Assembly: GCA_965228905.1 (NCBI GenBank)
Contig: CBDDII010000003.1
Location: 868,001-932,000 of the forward strand
Source: CALKXV01 sp965228905
Lineage (GTDB): Bacteria > Pseudomonadota > Alphaproteobacteria > Rhodobacterales > Rhodobacteraceae
Direction of reading: 5' to 3'
Length of the DNA: 64,000 bases
The notes below the pieces were generated by a model, which saw nothing but the letters and a program-made list of their open reading frames with translations, was not told the DNA's origin and did no database searches. Positions 8,850 to 17,574 of this stretch are shown here, piece after piece (the stretch's first letter is position 1; each line of letters starts with the position of its first letter). A program made the translations under genes and the position numbers.

Positions 8850-9545
8850 CTAAAGCTTTTCTTTAAAGATCACCTGCTGCACCACGCCCGCGAACAACAG
8901 CCAGAGCGTCGTCAGGATCAAGCCCCAATGCGCCCAACTCTGAGGGTCGAAATCCACCCAGGCCGCCCAACCCGCAAAGAAGGTCCAGCCAAAGGCCATC
9001 GGCAAGGTGATCGCCCGCCAACGCGCCGTGCGAAACGGATGAACGAACTTGATCGGCATCAGCATCGCCACCGCCAGCACCACGACGAAAAACAGGATCA
9101 CCACGAAACCGGGCTTCAGCGCGAACAGCACAAGCACCACCATGTTCCAGCATCCGGGAAATCCGGAAAAGCTGTAATCGCTTGTTTTCATGCGGTTATC
9201 TGCGAAATAGATCGCCGACATGAAGGTGATGACAATGATCGCGAACCACCCCGTCCAGCCCGGCAGAAGCCCCGATTTGAACAGGGCGAAGGCGGGGATG
9301 AAGACATAGGTCAGATAGTCGATGATCAGGTCCAGAAGCACGCCGTCGATCCTCGGCGCGTTCGTCGTGACATCGTATTTCCGCGCCAAAGGTCCGTCGA
9401 ACCCGTCGACCGCAAAGGCGACGACCAGCCAGAAAAACATCATCGCCCAGTCTTCCTGAACCGCCTCCAAAAGGGCCAGCATGGCAAAGACCGCGCCCGA
9501 GGCGGTGAACAGGTGCACCAGGTAAGCTTTTGTTTTTATGTTCAC
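8850..9545 (-). CDS. pcs: phosphatidylcholine synthase
   Basis: Inner-membrane CDP-alcohol phosphotransferase (EC 2.7.8.24) that makes phosphatidylcholine in one step from CDP-diacylglycerol and choline. It is 231 aa with about eight hydrophobic segments. The catalytic motif is a DG-x2-PLAR stretch, then G-x3-D-x3-D (VDGFDGPLARKYD, then DGVLLDLIID). The start is GTG at 9545, one base after the xerC stop, so translation is probably coupled to xerC. Host-associated and marine alphaproteobacteria commonly carry this enzyme. Confidence 0.92.
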   Translation of the reverse strand: MNIKTKAYLVHLFTASGAVFAMLALLEAVQEDWAMMFFWLVVAFAVDGFDGPLARKYDVTTNAPRIDGVLLDLIIDYLTYVFIPAFALFKSGLLPGWTGWFAIIVITFMSAIYFADNRMKTSDYSFSGFPGCWNMVVLVLFALKPGFVVILFFVVVLAVAMLMPIKFVHPFRTARWRAITLPMAFGWTFFAGWAAWVDFDPQSWAHWGLILTTLWLLFAGVVQQVIFKEKL

Positions 9546-9546
9546 T

Positions 9547-10470
9547 TCACGCCCGCTTCGCTCTGGGATGGGCAGCCTCGTAGACCTCCATCAACCGTGC
9601 CGTGTTCACCGCTGTATAGGCTTGCGTCGTGGAAAGCGAGGCATGACCCAAAAGTTCCTGAATGGCGCGAAGGTCACCACCGGCATTCAACAGATGGGTA
9701 GCAAAGCTGTGCCGCATGGCGTGGGGCGTGGCACTGGCGGGCAGGCCAAGCTGCATCCGCGCCTGCTCCATAACCTTTTGAATATGCCGGGGATTCAACG
9801 CCCCGCCCCGCACGCCGCGGAACAGCGGGGCGTCGTCCTCGACATCGAAAGGGCAGGCCTTCACATAGGCATCCACTGCCGCCCGCGCGGCCGGCACCAC
9901 CGGCACCACGCGCTCTTTCTTTCCCTTGCCAAGGATGCGCAGCACCTCACCCATGGGCACATCCCGGCCCGTCAGCCCAAGCGCCTCGGAAATCCGCAAA
10001 CCACAGCCATAAAGCAGCGTCACAACCGCCTGATCGCGAAGCGCGACCCAAAGGGTTTCCGACTGCAACTCCACCGTTTCCAGCATCGACTTTGCCGCCG
10101 ATTCATCCAATGGTCTCGGGAGCTTGGCAGAAAATCGCGGCGCCCGGGTCATCAAGACCGCCGTCGGGTCGAACCCCTCTTTCTCGGCCATCCAGGTGAC
10201 GAAATTCTTCACCGCCGAAAGGGCTCGCGCCAGCGATCTGGCACCCAGCCCGCGCCCCCGCTCATGGGCCATCCAACCCCGCATCGTGCGCGTGGTAATC
10301 CGCCCAAGTGCCGCCGCGCCAAGGCCCTCGCCTTCATACCCTTGCAGGAACGAAAGAAACCCCAGCACATCCGCCCGATAGGCATCCACGGTCTTTGCCG
10401 ATCGCCCGGAAACCGAGCCCAACTCGGTCAGCCAGCGTTCCAGCGCGTCCCTGAGTCCGGGCTGGATCAC
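9547..10470 (-). CDS. xerC: tyrosine recombinase XerC
   Basis: Site-specific recombinase that works with XerD at dif to resolve chromosome dimers. It is 307 aa. The N-terminal SAM-like core-binding domain (about 1-100) precedes the catalytic domain, with Arg159 in YGCGLRISEAL, Lys184 in GKGKKERVVP, His250/Arg253 in TPHAMRHSFATHLL, His276 in LLGHASLSTTQ and the nucleophile Tyr285. It overlaps the DUF484 gene upstream by four bases (ATGA). The DUF484-xerC pair is conserved in proteobacteria, which favours XerC over a phage integrase. Confidence 0.93.
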   Translation of the reverse strand: MIQPGLRDALERWLTELGSVSGRSAKTVDAYRADVLGFLSFLQGYEGEGLGAAALGRITTRTMRGWMAHERGRGLGARSLARALSAVKNFVTWMAEKEGFDPTAVLMTRAPRFSAKLPRPLDESAAKSMLETVELQSETLWVALRDQAVVTLLYGCGLRISEALGLTGRDVPMGEVLRILGKGKKERVVPVVPAARAAVDAYVKACPFDVEDDAPLFRGVRGGALNPRHIQKVMEQARMQLGLPASATPHAMRHSFATHLLNAGGDLRAIQELLGHASLSTTQAYTAVNTARLMEVYEAAHPRAKRA

Positions 10471-11159
10471 TCCAGCCAGCGGCGCATCGCGCGTTCAAAA
10501 ACGCCTCCCATGAAATCCAGAAGGTCGGTCCCCTGGTTGGGCGAAAAGTGTCCCGGCGAATCCGAGGCAAAGGCCAACATGCCCGGCAGGCGCTTCGGCC
10601 CGAAGTCCAGCGCGATGCAGGCTTCCGAACGGACCCAACTGGCATTCCCGCCGTAAACGATTGAGGCATTGCCATCGACCCGTCGCAACGTCACCCGACG
10701 CACGGGGCGGCCTTGTCCCATGTAATCCTTGATGAATCCGGGGTTCACCACCGTCAGCACATCATGCGTAATCTCGGCCTCGGCGGCCTCCTGGCTTTCC
10801 AGCACCAGCCGCACCTTTCCGACCCTGAGGATGTCGACCACCTCGTTTCCAAGGCAGGCCAGGAAATCATCGAACGTCAGCGGTTCCAGAAAGGCACTGA
10901 CCGCGCGATGTACCTGGTTCATGCCCGCAAGGTTCTCGTAAGCCGCCGCAACGACCGACCGATGCGTGTCTTCAAGCCGTTGCAGCCGGGCCTCAAGCCG
11001 CTCCATCGCGACGCCGCGCAGATCGACGATGTTACCGCCCATGGATCGGTCATTGGCGGCAATCAGCGCACGCATGACGTCCACGTCTTCAAGGATCACG
11101 TCGGGTTCCTGGAGGATGCGCAAGCGCAAATCTTCGGCAATCGCCGCCTGTTCGTTCAT
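10467..11159 (-). CDS. DUF484 family protein
   Basis: Cytoplasmic protein of 230 aa whose gene overlaps xerC by four bases. The family is GAF-like, and its biochemical role is not established. A helical N-terminal region contains DVILEDVDVMRALIAANDRS and VDLRGVAMERLEARLQRLE (probable coiled coil). The second half is a GAF-type sandwich ending PNQGTDLLDFMGGVFERAMRRW. The constant pairing with xerC hints at a link to chromosome segregation or division, but that rests on neighbourhood only. Confidence 0.85.
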   Translation of the reverse strand: MNEQAAIAEDLRLRILQEPDVILEDVDVMRALIAANDRSMGGNIVDLRGVAMERLEARLQRLEDTHRSVVAAAYENLAGMNQVHRAVSAFLEPLTFDDFLACLGNEVVDILRVGKVRLVLESQEAAEAEITHDVLTVVNPGFIKDYMGQGRPVRRVTLRRVDGNASIVYGGNASWVRSEACIALDFGPKRLPGMLAFASDSPGHFSPNQGTDLLDFMGGVFERAMRRWLE

Positions 11160-11287
11160 CTCTCTTGCCTCTCTCTTCCCTGCTCTGACGGCAGGTGATG
11201 TTCTTTTGGGGAACTTTGGCAGGGCTTGCGCGGTTTCTCAAGAATTTTGAGCGCAGGACAGGGCGGTCGCGGCAAGGATGTCACGGA

Positions 11288-12691
11288 TCAGGACAGGACG
11301 GCACCGGGATTCATGATGCCCTTGGGGTCAAGTGCCGCCTTGATTGCGCGCATCGCCGCCAACTTGGCGGGATCGCCATATCGCACCAACTCCTGCACTT
11401 TCGCCCGCCCGATCCCGTGTTCGGCACTGAAACTGCCGCCCCGGGCAACGGTCATGTCATGGATCAAACGGGTCACATCCGGCGCACGGTCGCGATACGC
11501 CACGCGCTTTTCGCCCTCGGGCGGGAAGATGTTGAAATGCAGGTTGCCGTCGCCCAGATGGCCGAAGGCATTGATCCGACAGGGCAAAAGCGTCTGAATT
11601 TCGGCACTGGCATCCGCGATGAACCCGGCGACTTCACTCAAGGGCAGGGAAATGTCGTGCGAGGCAATCGCTCCGATCCGCCGGTTCGCTTCCGAGATGG
11701 ATTCGCGCATGGCCCAGAAATCGTTTCGCTGCTGCCCGGTCTGCGCGATCAGCCCGTCCGACACCAGGCCCGCCTCAAGGGCCTCTTCAAAGATCTTGCC
11801 CAGATGCCCTTCCGGGTCCATCCCCGGCCCCATGCCCAACTCGGTCAGCACCGACCAGGCAGGCGGCGTCTCAAAGGGCAGCCGAAGGTCGGGCAGGGTT
11901 TCAGCAAGGAATTCATAGGATTGCGCCGGGATGATCTCGAAGGCCGAAATCGCCTCGCCCACTTCGTGCCGGAAGAGCGACAAGAGCGAAAGCGCGGCCT
12001 CGGGCGACGGCACGGCCAGTACGGCGGTGGCAACTTCGGCGGGCCGCGGCGCAAGCGTCAATGCGGCCGCCGTGATGATGCCAAGCGTGCCCTCCGCCCC
12101 GATCAGAAGGTTCCTCAGGTCATACCCCGTATTGTCCTTCCGCAGTCGTTTCAGCCCGTGCATGATCTGCCCATCCGGCAAAACGGCCTCAAGCCCCAGG
12201 CAAAGGCTCCGCGCCATTCCGTATCGCAAGACGTTCAACCCGCCCGAGTTCACCGACAGCCCGCCGCCGATCCGCGCACTGTCCTTGCTGCCATAGCTCA
12301 ACGGGAAAAGCCGCCCTTCGGCCTCGGCCGCCGCCTGAACCTCGGCCACGGTCGCGCCCGCTTCGGCAACCAGCGTGTTTTCCTCCGCATAGACCGCCCG
12401 GATCGCGTTCATCTTCTCCAGAGAAAGGATCAGCGGCGCGGGCGCCTCCGTCCGGATCTGACCGCCGACCAGCCCCGTGCCGCCGCCATAGGGCTGGATG
12501 CCCACCAGCGCCTCGCCGCAGATCCGCACGACCGTCGCAACCTCTTCGGTCGAGGCCGGCCGCGCAAGGAACGTGGGCGCACCCCTGTGCAGCCCCCTCG
12601 GTTCTTCCAGGTACGGAGGTGGTGCGGGAACAACGGAAACCCCCGCGCGGGAAAGCGTTTCGGCAAGGCGATCGTCAGCGGCATTCAACAT
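11288..12691 (-). CDS. FAD-binding oxidoreductase (GlcD / D-2-hydroxyacid dehydrogenase type)
   Basis: Flavoenzyme of 467 aa oxidising a D-2-hydroxyacid to the 2-oxoacid (glycolate, D-lactate or D-2-hydroxyglutarate in the family). The N-terminal FAD domain has the PP-loop IQPYGGGTGLVGGQ and RIGGGLSVNSGG. The C-terminal cap ends with the typical INAFGHLGDGNLHFN and FSAEHGIGRAKVQEL motifs. No glcE or glcF neighbour is present, so a stand-alone D-2-hydroxyglutarate or D-lactate dehydrogenase is more likely than glycolate oxidase. The substrate is not fixed by sequence. Confidence 0.87.
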   Translation of the reverse strand: MLNAADDRLAETLSRAGVSVVPAPPPYLEEPRGLHRGAPTFLARPASTEEVATVVRICGEALVGIQPYGGGTGLVGGQIRTEAPAPLILSLEKMNAIRAVYAEENTLVAEAGATVAEVQAAAEAEGRLFPLSYGSKDSARIGGGLSVNSGGLNVLRYGMARSLCLGLEAVLPDGQIMHGLKRLRKDNTGYDLRNLLIGAEGTLGIITAAALTLAPRPAEVATAVLAVPSPEAALSLLSLFRHEVGEAISAFEIIPAQSYEFLAETLPDLRLPFETPPAWSVLTELGMGPGMDPEGHLGKIFEEALEAGLVSDGLIAQTGQQRNDFWAMRESISEANRRIGAIASHDISLPLSEVAGFIADASAEIQTLLPCRINAFGHLGDGNLHFNIFPPEGEKRVAYRDRAPDVTRLIHDMTVARGGSFSAEHGIGRAKVQELVRYGDPAKLAAMRAIKAALDPKGIMNPGAVLS

Positions 12692-12735
12692 GCACTTGGC
12701 CTAGAAGCCGCGCCCGGATGTGTCAATCGCGGGCG

Positions 12736-13569
12736 CTACTCGAACCCGCTGTATCTGCTCGGCTCCAGCACGATCACGGTCGGGCGCGATGGCAGGTTGC
12801 GCAGCGACAGTTCAACATGGCTTTCGCTCCGCCGGTCGATGTCGAAATCCCCCGAAACCGATGTCAGGAACCGATCCAGCGAGTTACGCGAAAACCAGTG
12901 CATCGGCAGAACAACGGAACTGCGGAACCGCTTCACGATCCGCGTCATCGTCGGAATGTCCACGGTCAGTCCCCCGTCCACCGCCGCCATCACCACGTCC
13001 AGCCGCCCGATCGCGGCATAGGTTTCCTCGGACGGTTCGTGATGCAGATGCCCCAGATGCCCGATGCAAAGCCCGGCCACCTCGAAGATGAAAATCGAAT
13101 TTCCATCGGCAATCGCCACCTCGTCATCAAACTGGCTGCGAATGTCGGTCGTCGCATTGCGCACCAGCATCTCGCCAAGGTCGACGTAATGATCTGCCGG
13201 TTCGCCCGCTTGCCGCCATCCTTCCAGCACGTGGGGAATGTCGGGGTGGGGATAGGCGGTCCAATGGCTGGAATGGGCGTTGTTCATGGTCACAACGTCG
13301 GGCAGTTTCTCGTTCGGCCCGATCACGCCGGTATAATCAGTCACCGCGTGCAGCCCGCCATGGGTCTGGATCAGGTACATCGAATGATCGAGGTAACTGA
13401 GGCGCACGGAAAACTCGTCCTCCACCGGCACGCTCCAGGAGGCCTTGTGAACAAAGGTCGCCTCGGGGCTCATCTGGGCAATCGCAAAACAATGACTGGG
13501 GCGGCGGTCTTGCGCCGAAACACCGGCAGCGCCGAAAATCAGGATCAGTAAGGCAATAAAGGCTCGCAT
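12736..13569 (-). CDS. exported MBL-fold (UlaG-like) metallo-hydrolase
   Basis: Predicted periplasmic protein of 277 aa. A signal peptide (MRAFIALLILIFGAAGVSA) is followed by a metallo-beta-lactamase-like domain of the UlaG type: SYLDHSMYLIQTHGG, VTMNNAHSSHW, GLCIGHLGHLHHE and VVLPMHWFS. The classical HxHxDH motif is replaced by NNAHSSHW, so the metal site is partly non-standard and catalysis is not assured. It is convergent with nothing and divergent from glpK. The substrate is unknown. Confidence 0.72.
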   Translation of the reverse strand: MRAFIALLILIFGAAGVSAQDRRPSHCFAIAQMSPEATFVHKASWSVPVEDEFSVRLSYLDHSMYLIQTHGGLHAVTDYTGVIGPNEKLPDVVTMNNAHSSHWTAYPHPDIPHVLEGWRQAGEPADHYVDLGEMLVRNATTDIRSQFDDEVAIADGNSIFIFEVAGLCIGHLGHLHHEPSEETYAAIGRLDVVMAAVDGGLTVDIPTMTRIVKRFRSSVVLPMHWFSRNSLDRFLTSVSGDFDIDRRSESHVELSLRNLPSRPTVIVLEPSRYSGFE

Positions 13570-13680
13570 CGGAACACCTCCTGGCGAAAGACTAACCGAC
13601 TACAAGCGTTTGACAACGCCGCTTTAGTTGCACCCTGTCGCAGGACAGGACACATTGTGGTGAAGACGGGGGAGGCTCGC

Positions 13681-15162
13681 ATGACATACGTGATGGCGAT
13701 TGATCAGGGAACGACATCCAGCAGGACCATCCTGTTCGATGAGCAGATGAAGGTCGCCGCCATCGCGCAGCGCGAATTTACCCAGCATTTCCCGAACAGC
13801 GGATGGGTCGAACACGAGGCCGAAGACCTCTGGACCACTGTCGTCGAAACCGCGCGCGAAGCGATGGAAAAGGCCGGGGCAAGTGCCTCGGACATCGCCG
13901 CCATCGGCATCACCAACCAACGCGAAACCTCCGTGGTCTGGGAAAAGTCCACCGGCAAGGCGGTGCATCGCGCCATCGTCTGGCAGGACCGCCGTACCGC
14001 CGATTACTGCGCCGAGATGAAATCGAACGGTCATGAAGCAACGGTAACGGAAAAGACCGGCCTTCTGCTCGATCCCTACTTTTCCTCGACCAAGGTCAAA
14101 TGGATCCTCGACAAGACGGACACCCGCGAAAGGGCCGCCGCAGGCGAAGTCCTGTTCGGCACCGTCGACAGTTGGCTGATCTGGCGCATGACGGGCGGGG
14201 CGTCTCATGTGACCGACGCCACCAACGCCGCCCGCACCATGCTTTATGACATTCACGCGGGCCGCTGGTCCTCCAGCATGTGCGAAATGCTGGATGTCCC
14301 CAAGACCATGTTGCCCGAGGTCAAGGACTGCGCCGCCGATTTCGGCACCACGACCCCCGATCTGTTCGGCGCACCCATCCCCATCCTCGGAGTCGCGGGC
14401 GACCAACAGGCGGCCACGGTCGGGCAGGCGTGCTTTGAAAAAGGCATGATGAAATCCACCTACGGCACCGGCTGCTTTGCCCTTCTGAACACGGGGTCCG
14501 AGGCTGTCACATCGAAAAGCAGGTTGTTGACCACCATCGGCTACCAATTGGACGGCGTGCCGACCTATGCGCTGGAAGGCTCGATCTTCATCGCCGGTGC
14601 GGTGGTGCAGTGGCTGCGCGACGGGTTGAAGATCATCGAAACCGCCTCGGAAACCCAAGGGCTGGCCGAAGCCGCCGACCCCTCGCAACCTCTTATCCTT
14701 GTTCCCGCCTTCACTGGCCTCGGCGCGCCCTATTGGAACCCCGACTGTCGCGGCGCGGTCTTTGGTCTGACGCGCAGTTCCGGGCCGAACGAATTTGCCC
14801 GCGCCGCCCTCGAAAGCGTCGGTTTCCAGACCCGCGATTTGTTGGAGGCGATGCAGGCCGACAGCTCGGAACTGGAAGGCGGCGTGTTGCGCGTCGACGG
14901 CGGCATGACCGCCAGCGACTGGACGATGCAATTCCTGTCCGACGTGATCGGAGCGCCCGTCGACAGGCCGGTGGTCCAGGAAACCACAGCCCTCGGTGCC
15001 GCCTGGCTGGCCGGGATGCGCGCGGGCGTCTATCCTGACACCGCCGGTTTCGCCGCAACATGGGCGCTTGATAAGCGGTTCGAACCCACGATGAGCGCCG
15101 AGGCGCGTGATGCAAGATACGAAGGCTGGAAAAAAGCGGTTGCCGCCACGATGACGGTCTAG
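13681..15162 (+). CDS. glpK: glycerol kinase
   Basis: Phosphorylates glycerol to sn-glycerol 3-phosphate (EC 2.7.1.30). The 493-aa FGGY-family protein starts MTYVMAIDQGTTSSRTILFD (phosphate-1 loop) at 13681, behind GGGGGAGG; an in-frame start 24 bases upstream is less likely. The signature WVEHEAEDLW, the glycerol-binding GITNQRET and VWQDRRT, and the adenosine loop GGVLRVDGGMTASDW are all intact. glpD, glpF and the ugp genes are not in the window, so it stands apart from a glp operon. Confidence 0.95.
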   Translation: MTYVMAIDQGTTSSRTILFDEQMKVAAIAQREFTQHFPNSGWVEHEAEDLWTTVVETAREAMEKAGASASDIAAIGITNQRETSVVWEKSTGKAVHRAIVWQDRRTADYCAEMKSNGHEATVTEKTGLLLDPYFSSTKVKWILDKTDTRERAAAGEVLFGTVDSWLIWRMTGGASHVTDATNAARTMLYDIHAGRWSSSMCEMLDVPKTMLPEVKDCAADFGTTTPDLFGAPIPILGVAGDQQAATVGQACFEKGMMKSTYGTGCFALLNTGSEAVTSKSRLLTTIGYQLDGVPTYALEGSIFIAGAVVQWLRDGLKIIETASETQGLAEAADPSQPLILVPAFTGLGAPYWNPDCRGAVFGLTRSSGPNEFARAALESVGFQTRDLLEAMQADSSELEGGVLRVDGGMTASDWTMQFLSDVIGAPVDRPVVQETTALGAAWLAGMRAGVYPDTAGFAATWALDKRFEPTMSAEARDARYEGWKKAVAATMTV

Positions 15163-15228
15163 GATCGTCATGAAAAAGCGCAGTTCTTCCCGCTAAGACG
15201 GCCCAGAATTTCAAGGAAAGGGCAATTG

Positions 15229-16860
15229 ATGAGCCTCATGAAGATCGAAACCCAGCCGATTGAGGGCCAGAAGCCCGGCACCTCGGGCCTGCGCAAAAAG
15301 ACGCGCGAATTCATGGCGCCGCATTTCCTGGAAAACTTCGTCCAGTCGATCTGGAACGGCATAGGCGGTGCGGCTGGCAAGACTTTCGTGGTGGGCGGCG
15401 ACGGGCGATACTTCAACGACCGCGCCGTGCAGGTGATCCTCAGGATGGCTTCTGCCTCGGGCGCGGCAAAGGTGATCGTTGGGCAGGGGGGGATCCTCTC
15501 AACGCCCGCCGCGTCGAACATGATCCGCAAACGCAAGACCGACGGCGGCATCATCCTGTCCGCCAGCCACAACCCCGGCGGCGCGGACGAAGACTTTGGC
15601 ATCAAGTTCAACACCCCGAACGGCGGCCCCGCACCCGAGGATGTGACCAACCGCATTTTCGAGGCGACGAAAACCCTGACCCACTACGACATCTGGGAAA
15701 GCCAGGATGTCGATCTGGATGCCATCGGCGAAACCACCTTGGGCGACATGACGGTCGAAATCGTCGATCCCGTCACCGACTACGCCACCCTGATGGAGCA
15801 ACTCTTCGACTTCGACGCCATCTCGGCCCTCTTCGCGGGCGGCTTCACCATGCGTTTTGACGCGATGTACGCCGTCACCGGCCCCTATGCCACGGCCATC
15901 CTCGAAGGCCGCCTTGGTGCGCCGAAAGGCACCGTGATGAATGGCACCCCGTCGCCGGATTTCGGCGGCGGCCATCCCGATCCCAACCCGATCTGGGCCA
16001 AGCCACTGGTCGATCTGGTCATGGGCCCGGACGCGCCCGACTTCGCAGCCGCCTCGGACGGTGACGGCGACCGTAACATGATCCTCGGACGTGGCGTCTA
16101 TGTTACCCCGTCAGACTCGCTTGCCGTCCTCGCCGCCAACGCCCACCTCGCGCCGGGCTACAAGGATGGTCTGTCCGGTGTCGCCCGCTCCATGCCCACC
16201 TCCGGTGCGGTGGACCGCGTGGCCAAGGCCCTTGGCATCGAATGCTTTGAAACCCCGACTGGGTGGAAATTCTTCGGCAACCTTCTGGATGCCGGGCGTG
16301 CCACCCTTTGCGGCGAAGAAAGTGCGGGCACCGGCAGCGATCACGTGCGCGAGAAAGACGGGCTTTGGGCGGTTCTGCTCTGGCTCAACATCCTGGCCGT
16401 CACCAAATCTTCCGTGCAGGATCTCCTGACGAACCACTGGAAAACCTACGGACGCAACTACTACACCCGCCACGATTACGAAGCGGTGGAAAACGACAAG
16501 GCCAACGCCCTGATGGACGGCTTGCGCGGCAAACTCGCCGATCTGGCTGGTCAGACCTTTCCCGCTGGCACCGTCGCGATGGCCGATGAATTTGCTTATG
16601 ACGACCCGATCGACGGCTCGCGCTCCGAAGGCCAGGGCATCCGCATCCTGTTTGAAGGCGGCAACCGCATCGTCTTCCGCCTCTCCGGCACGGGCACCGT
16701 GGGGGCCACGATCCGCGTCTACCTCGAAGGCGTCGAAAACGACCCCGCCAAACTCGACATGGTCGCCGAAGACGCCCTTGCCGACGTCATCGCCACGGCC
16801 GAGGAAATCGCGGGGATCACATCGCACACAGGCAGAACCGCCCCGGACGTGAAAACTTGA
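15229..16860 (+). CDS. pgm: phosphoglucomutase (alpha-D-glucose phosphate-specific)
   Basis: Interconverts glucose 1-phosphate and glucose 6-phosphate (EC 5.4.2.2), linking glycolysis to glycogen and cell-surface sugars. It is 543 aa, the eukaryote/E. coli-like class. Features in order: substrate-entry PGTSGLRKKT, phosphoserine loop ILSASHNPGG, metal-binding ASDGDGDRNMILG, sugar-binding LCGEESAGTGSDH, and C-terminal phosphate-binding FRLSGTGTVGATIR. ATG 15229 follows AAGGAAAGGG; a TTG just before it is in frame. There is 66 bp between it and glpK. Confidence 0.95.
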   Translation: MSLMKIETQPIEGQKPGTSGLRKKTREFMAPHFLENFVQSIWNGIGGAAGKTFVVGGDGRYFNDRAVQVILRMASASGAAKVIVGQGGILSTPAASNMIRKRKTDGGIILSASHNPGGADEDFGIKFNTPNGGPAPEDVTNRIFEATKTLTHYDIWESQDVDLDAIGETTLGDMTVEIVDPVTDYATLMEQLFDFDAISALFAGGFTMRFDAMYAVTGPYATAILEGRLGAPKGTVMNGTPSPDFGGGHPDPNPIWAKPLVDLVMGPDAPDFAAASDGDGDRNMILGRGVYVTPSDSLAVLAANAHLAPGYKDGLSGVARSMPTSGAVDRVAKALGIECFETPTGWKFFGNLLDAGRATLCGEESAGTGSDHVREKDGLWAVLLWLNILAVTKSSVQDLLTNHWKTYGRNYYTRHDYEAVENDKANALMDGLRGKLADLAGQTFPAGTVAMADEFAYDDPIDGSRSEGQGIRILFEGGNRIVFRLSGTGTVGATIRVYLEGVENDPAKLDMVAEDALADVIATAEEIAGITSHTGRTAPDVKT

Positions 16861-16865
16861 TTTTA

Positions 16866-17062
16866 AAGCCTTTCGAGTTTTCGTTGAATCACCTCTGATC
16901 GCTTTTCGCGTTCGACCGAAGGGAGAGGCAGCGAACAAGCGATTCAATGTAAACTCGAACGGCTATTGGCAGTTTGGCGCCACTTTTCGCACCTGCAGCG
17001 TGCAAGGAATCACCTCCTGTGCTACGAAACGCTTGGGTGGCTTTCAAAGGCCGCCTTTTTTT
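16866..17062 (+). ncRNA. candidate structured small RNA or leader, ending in an intrinsic terminator
   Basis: Non-coding stretch between pgm and the receiver-protein gene. A 19-nt arm (16872-16890: TTCGAGTTT, TCG, TTGAATC) pairs with 16941-16959 (GATTCAA, TGT, AAACTCGAA), giving a 9+7 bp rod; inside its loop CCTCT (16892) can pair with AGAGG (16924). The motif GAATCACCTC occurs twice (about 16886 and 17008), the second as CACCTCCT, which is complementary to a Shine-Dalgarno sequence. The segment ends in a GC stem plus T7. Either an sRNA or a leader/attenuator for the receiver gene would fit. Confidence 0.45.
17036..17062 (+). terminator. intrinsic terminator
   Basis: GGTGGCT (17036-17042) pairs with GGCCGCC (17049-17055), including two G-U pairs, around a 6-nt loop, and is followed directly by seven T (17056-17062). 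It is the clearest factor-independent terminator in the window. It lies 26 bases before the receiver gene start and about 175 bases after the pgm stop. Confidence 0.75.
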
Positions 17063-17087
17063 GTTTTGAAACAAGGTATTCGCGCAA

Positions 17088-17471
17088 ATGAACCGGCAAC
17101 CGCCCCTTCGCATCCTACTGATCGAGGATCACACCGTCGCAGCAATCACGCTGGAATGCCTGTTGGAAGACCTGGGCCATTCGGTTGTGGCCGTCGCCGC
17201 CACGCCGCCGCAAGCCGAACGCGCCCTGTCACGCTTCGCAAACCAGATCGACCTGGTGATCTTTGATGCCCTGATCGTCGGCCTGCCCAGCCTTCGGATT
17301 GCCGACCATGTGCGCCGTTGCGATCTGCCGGGCCTTGTCACCTCGACCATGCCGGAATCCGACCTGAAGGCGCTTGGCTTCGATGCGCCCTACCTTCCGC
17401 AACCCTTTACGGACGTGAGCGTCGCCCGCGCGCTTTCCGCCTTCGCGAAGGAAAGTCTGACTGCGGCGTAA
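17088..17471 (+). CDS. single-domain response-regulator receiver protein, degenerate switch lysine
   Basis: Receiver domain of 127 aa with no output domain. The acidic pair E13/D14 is in ILLIEDHTVAA, the phospho-acceptor is Asp60 in DLVIFDALIVGLPS, and the conserved Thr/Ser is in LVTSTMPES. The invariant Lys of the xxKPF motif is Gln105 (YLPQPF), so the normal phosphorylation switch may be weak or absent. No histidine kinase is adjacent. It is preceded by a terminator and a structured RNA segment, so its expression may be controlled in the leader. Confidence 0.8.
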   Translation: MNRQPPLRILLIEDHTVAAITLECLLEDLGHSVVAVAATPPQAERALSRFANQIDLVIFDALIVGLPSLRIADHVRRCDLPGLVTSTMPESDLKALGFDAPYLPQPFTDVSVARALSAFAKESLTAA

Positions 17472-17530
17472 AGCGATGGCGAGGAATTCGGTAACGATTT
17501 CCGACTCGGACATCGCGGCAAATCAAAGAA

Positions 17531-17574
17531 TTAGAGCGCTGTCCTTGATTCAGAAATCATGGACGGCGCTCTAA
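17531..17574. repeat. bidirectional terminator-like hairpin, copy 1 (family C)
   Basis: TTAGAGCGCTGTCC (17531-17544) pairs with GGACGGCGCTCTAA (17561-17574) with one G-T wobble; inside, TGATT and AATCA add five more pairs. It separates the convergent receiver and rlmH genes and contains the rlmH stop codon. A relative with the same GGACGGCG arm lies at 53281-53316. Confidence 0.65.

Noticed and set aside
9546..10470. xerC considered as a phage integrase marking an island
   Set aside because: DUF484 partnership, length and flanking housekeeping genes fit chromosomal XerC; no attachment-site repeats or phage genes are present.
13624..15171. 515-aa open frame antisense to glpK
   Set aside because: Shadow of an intact glycerol kinase; no domain recognisable.
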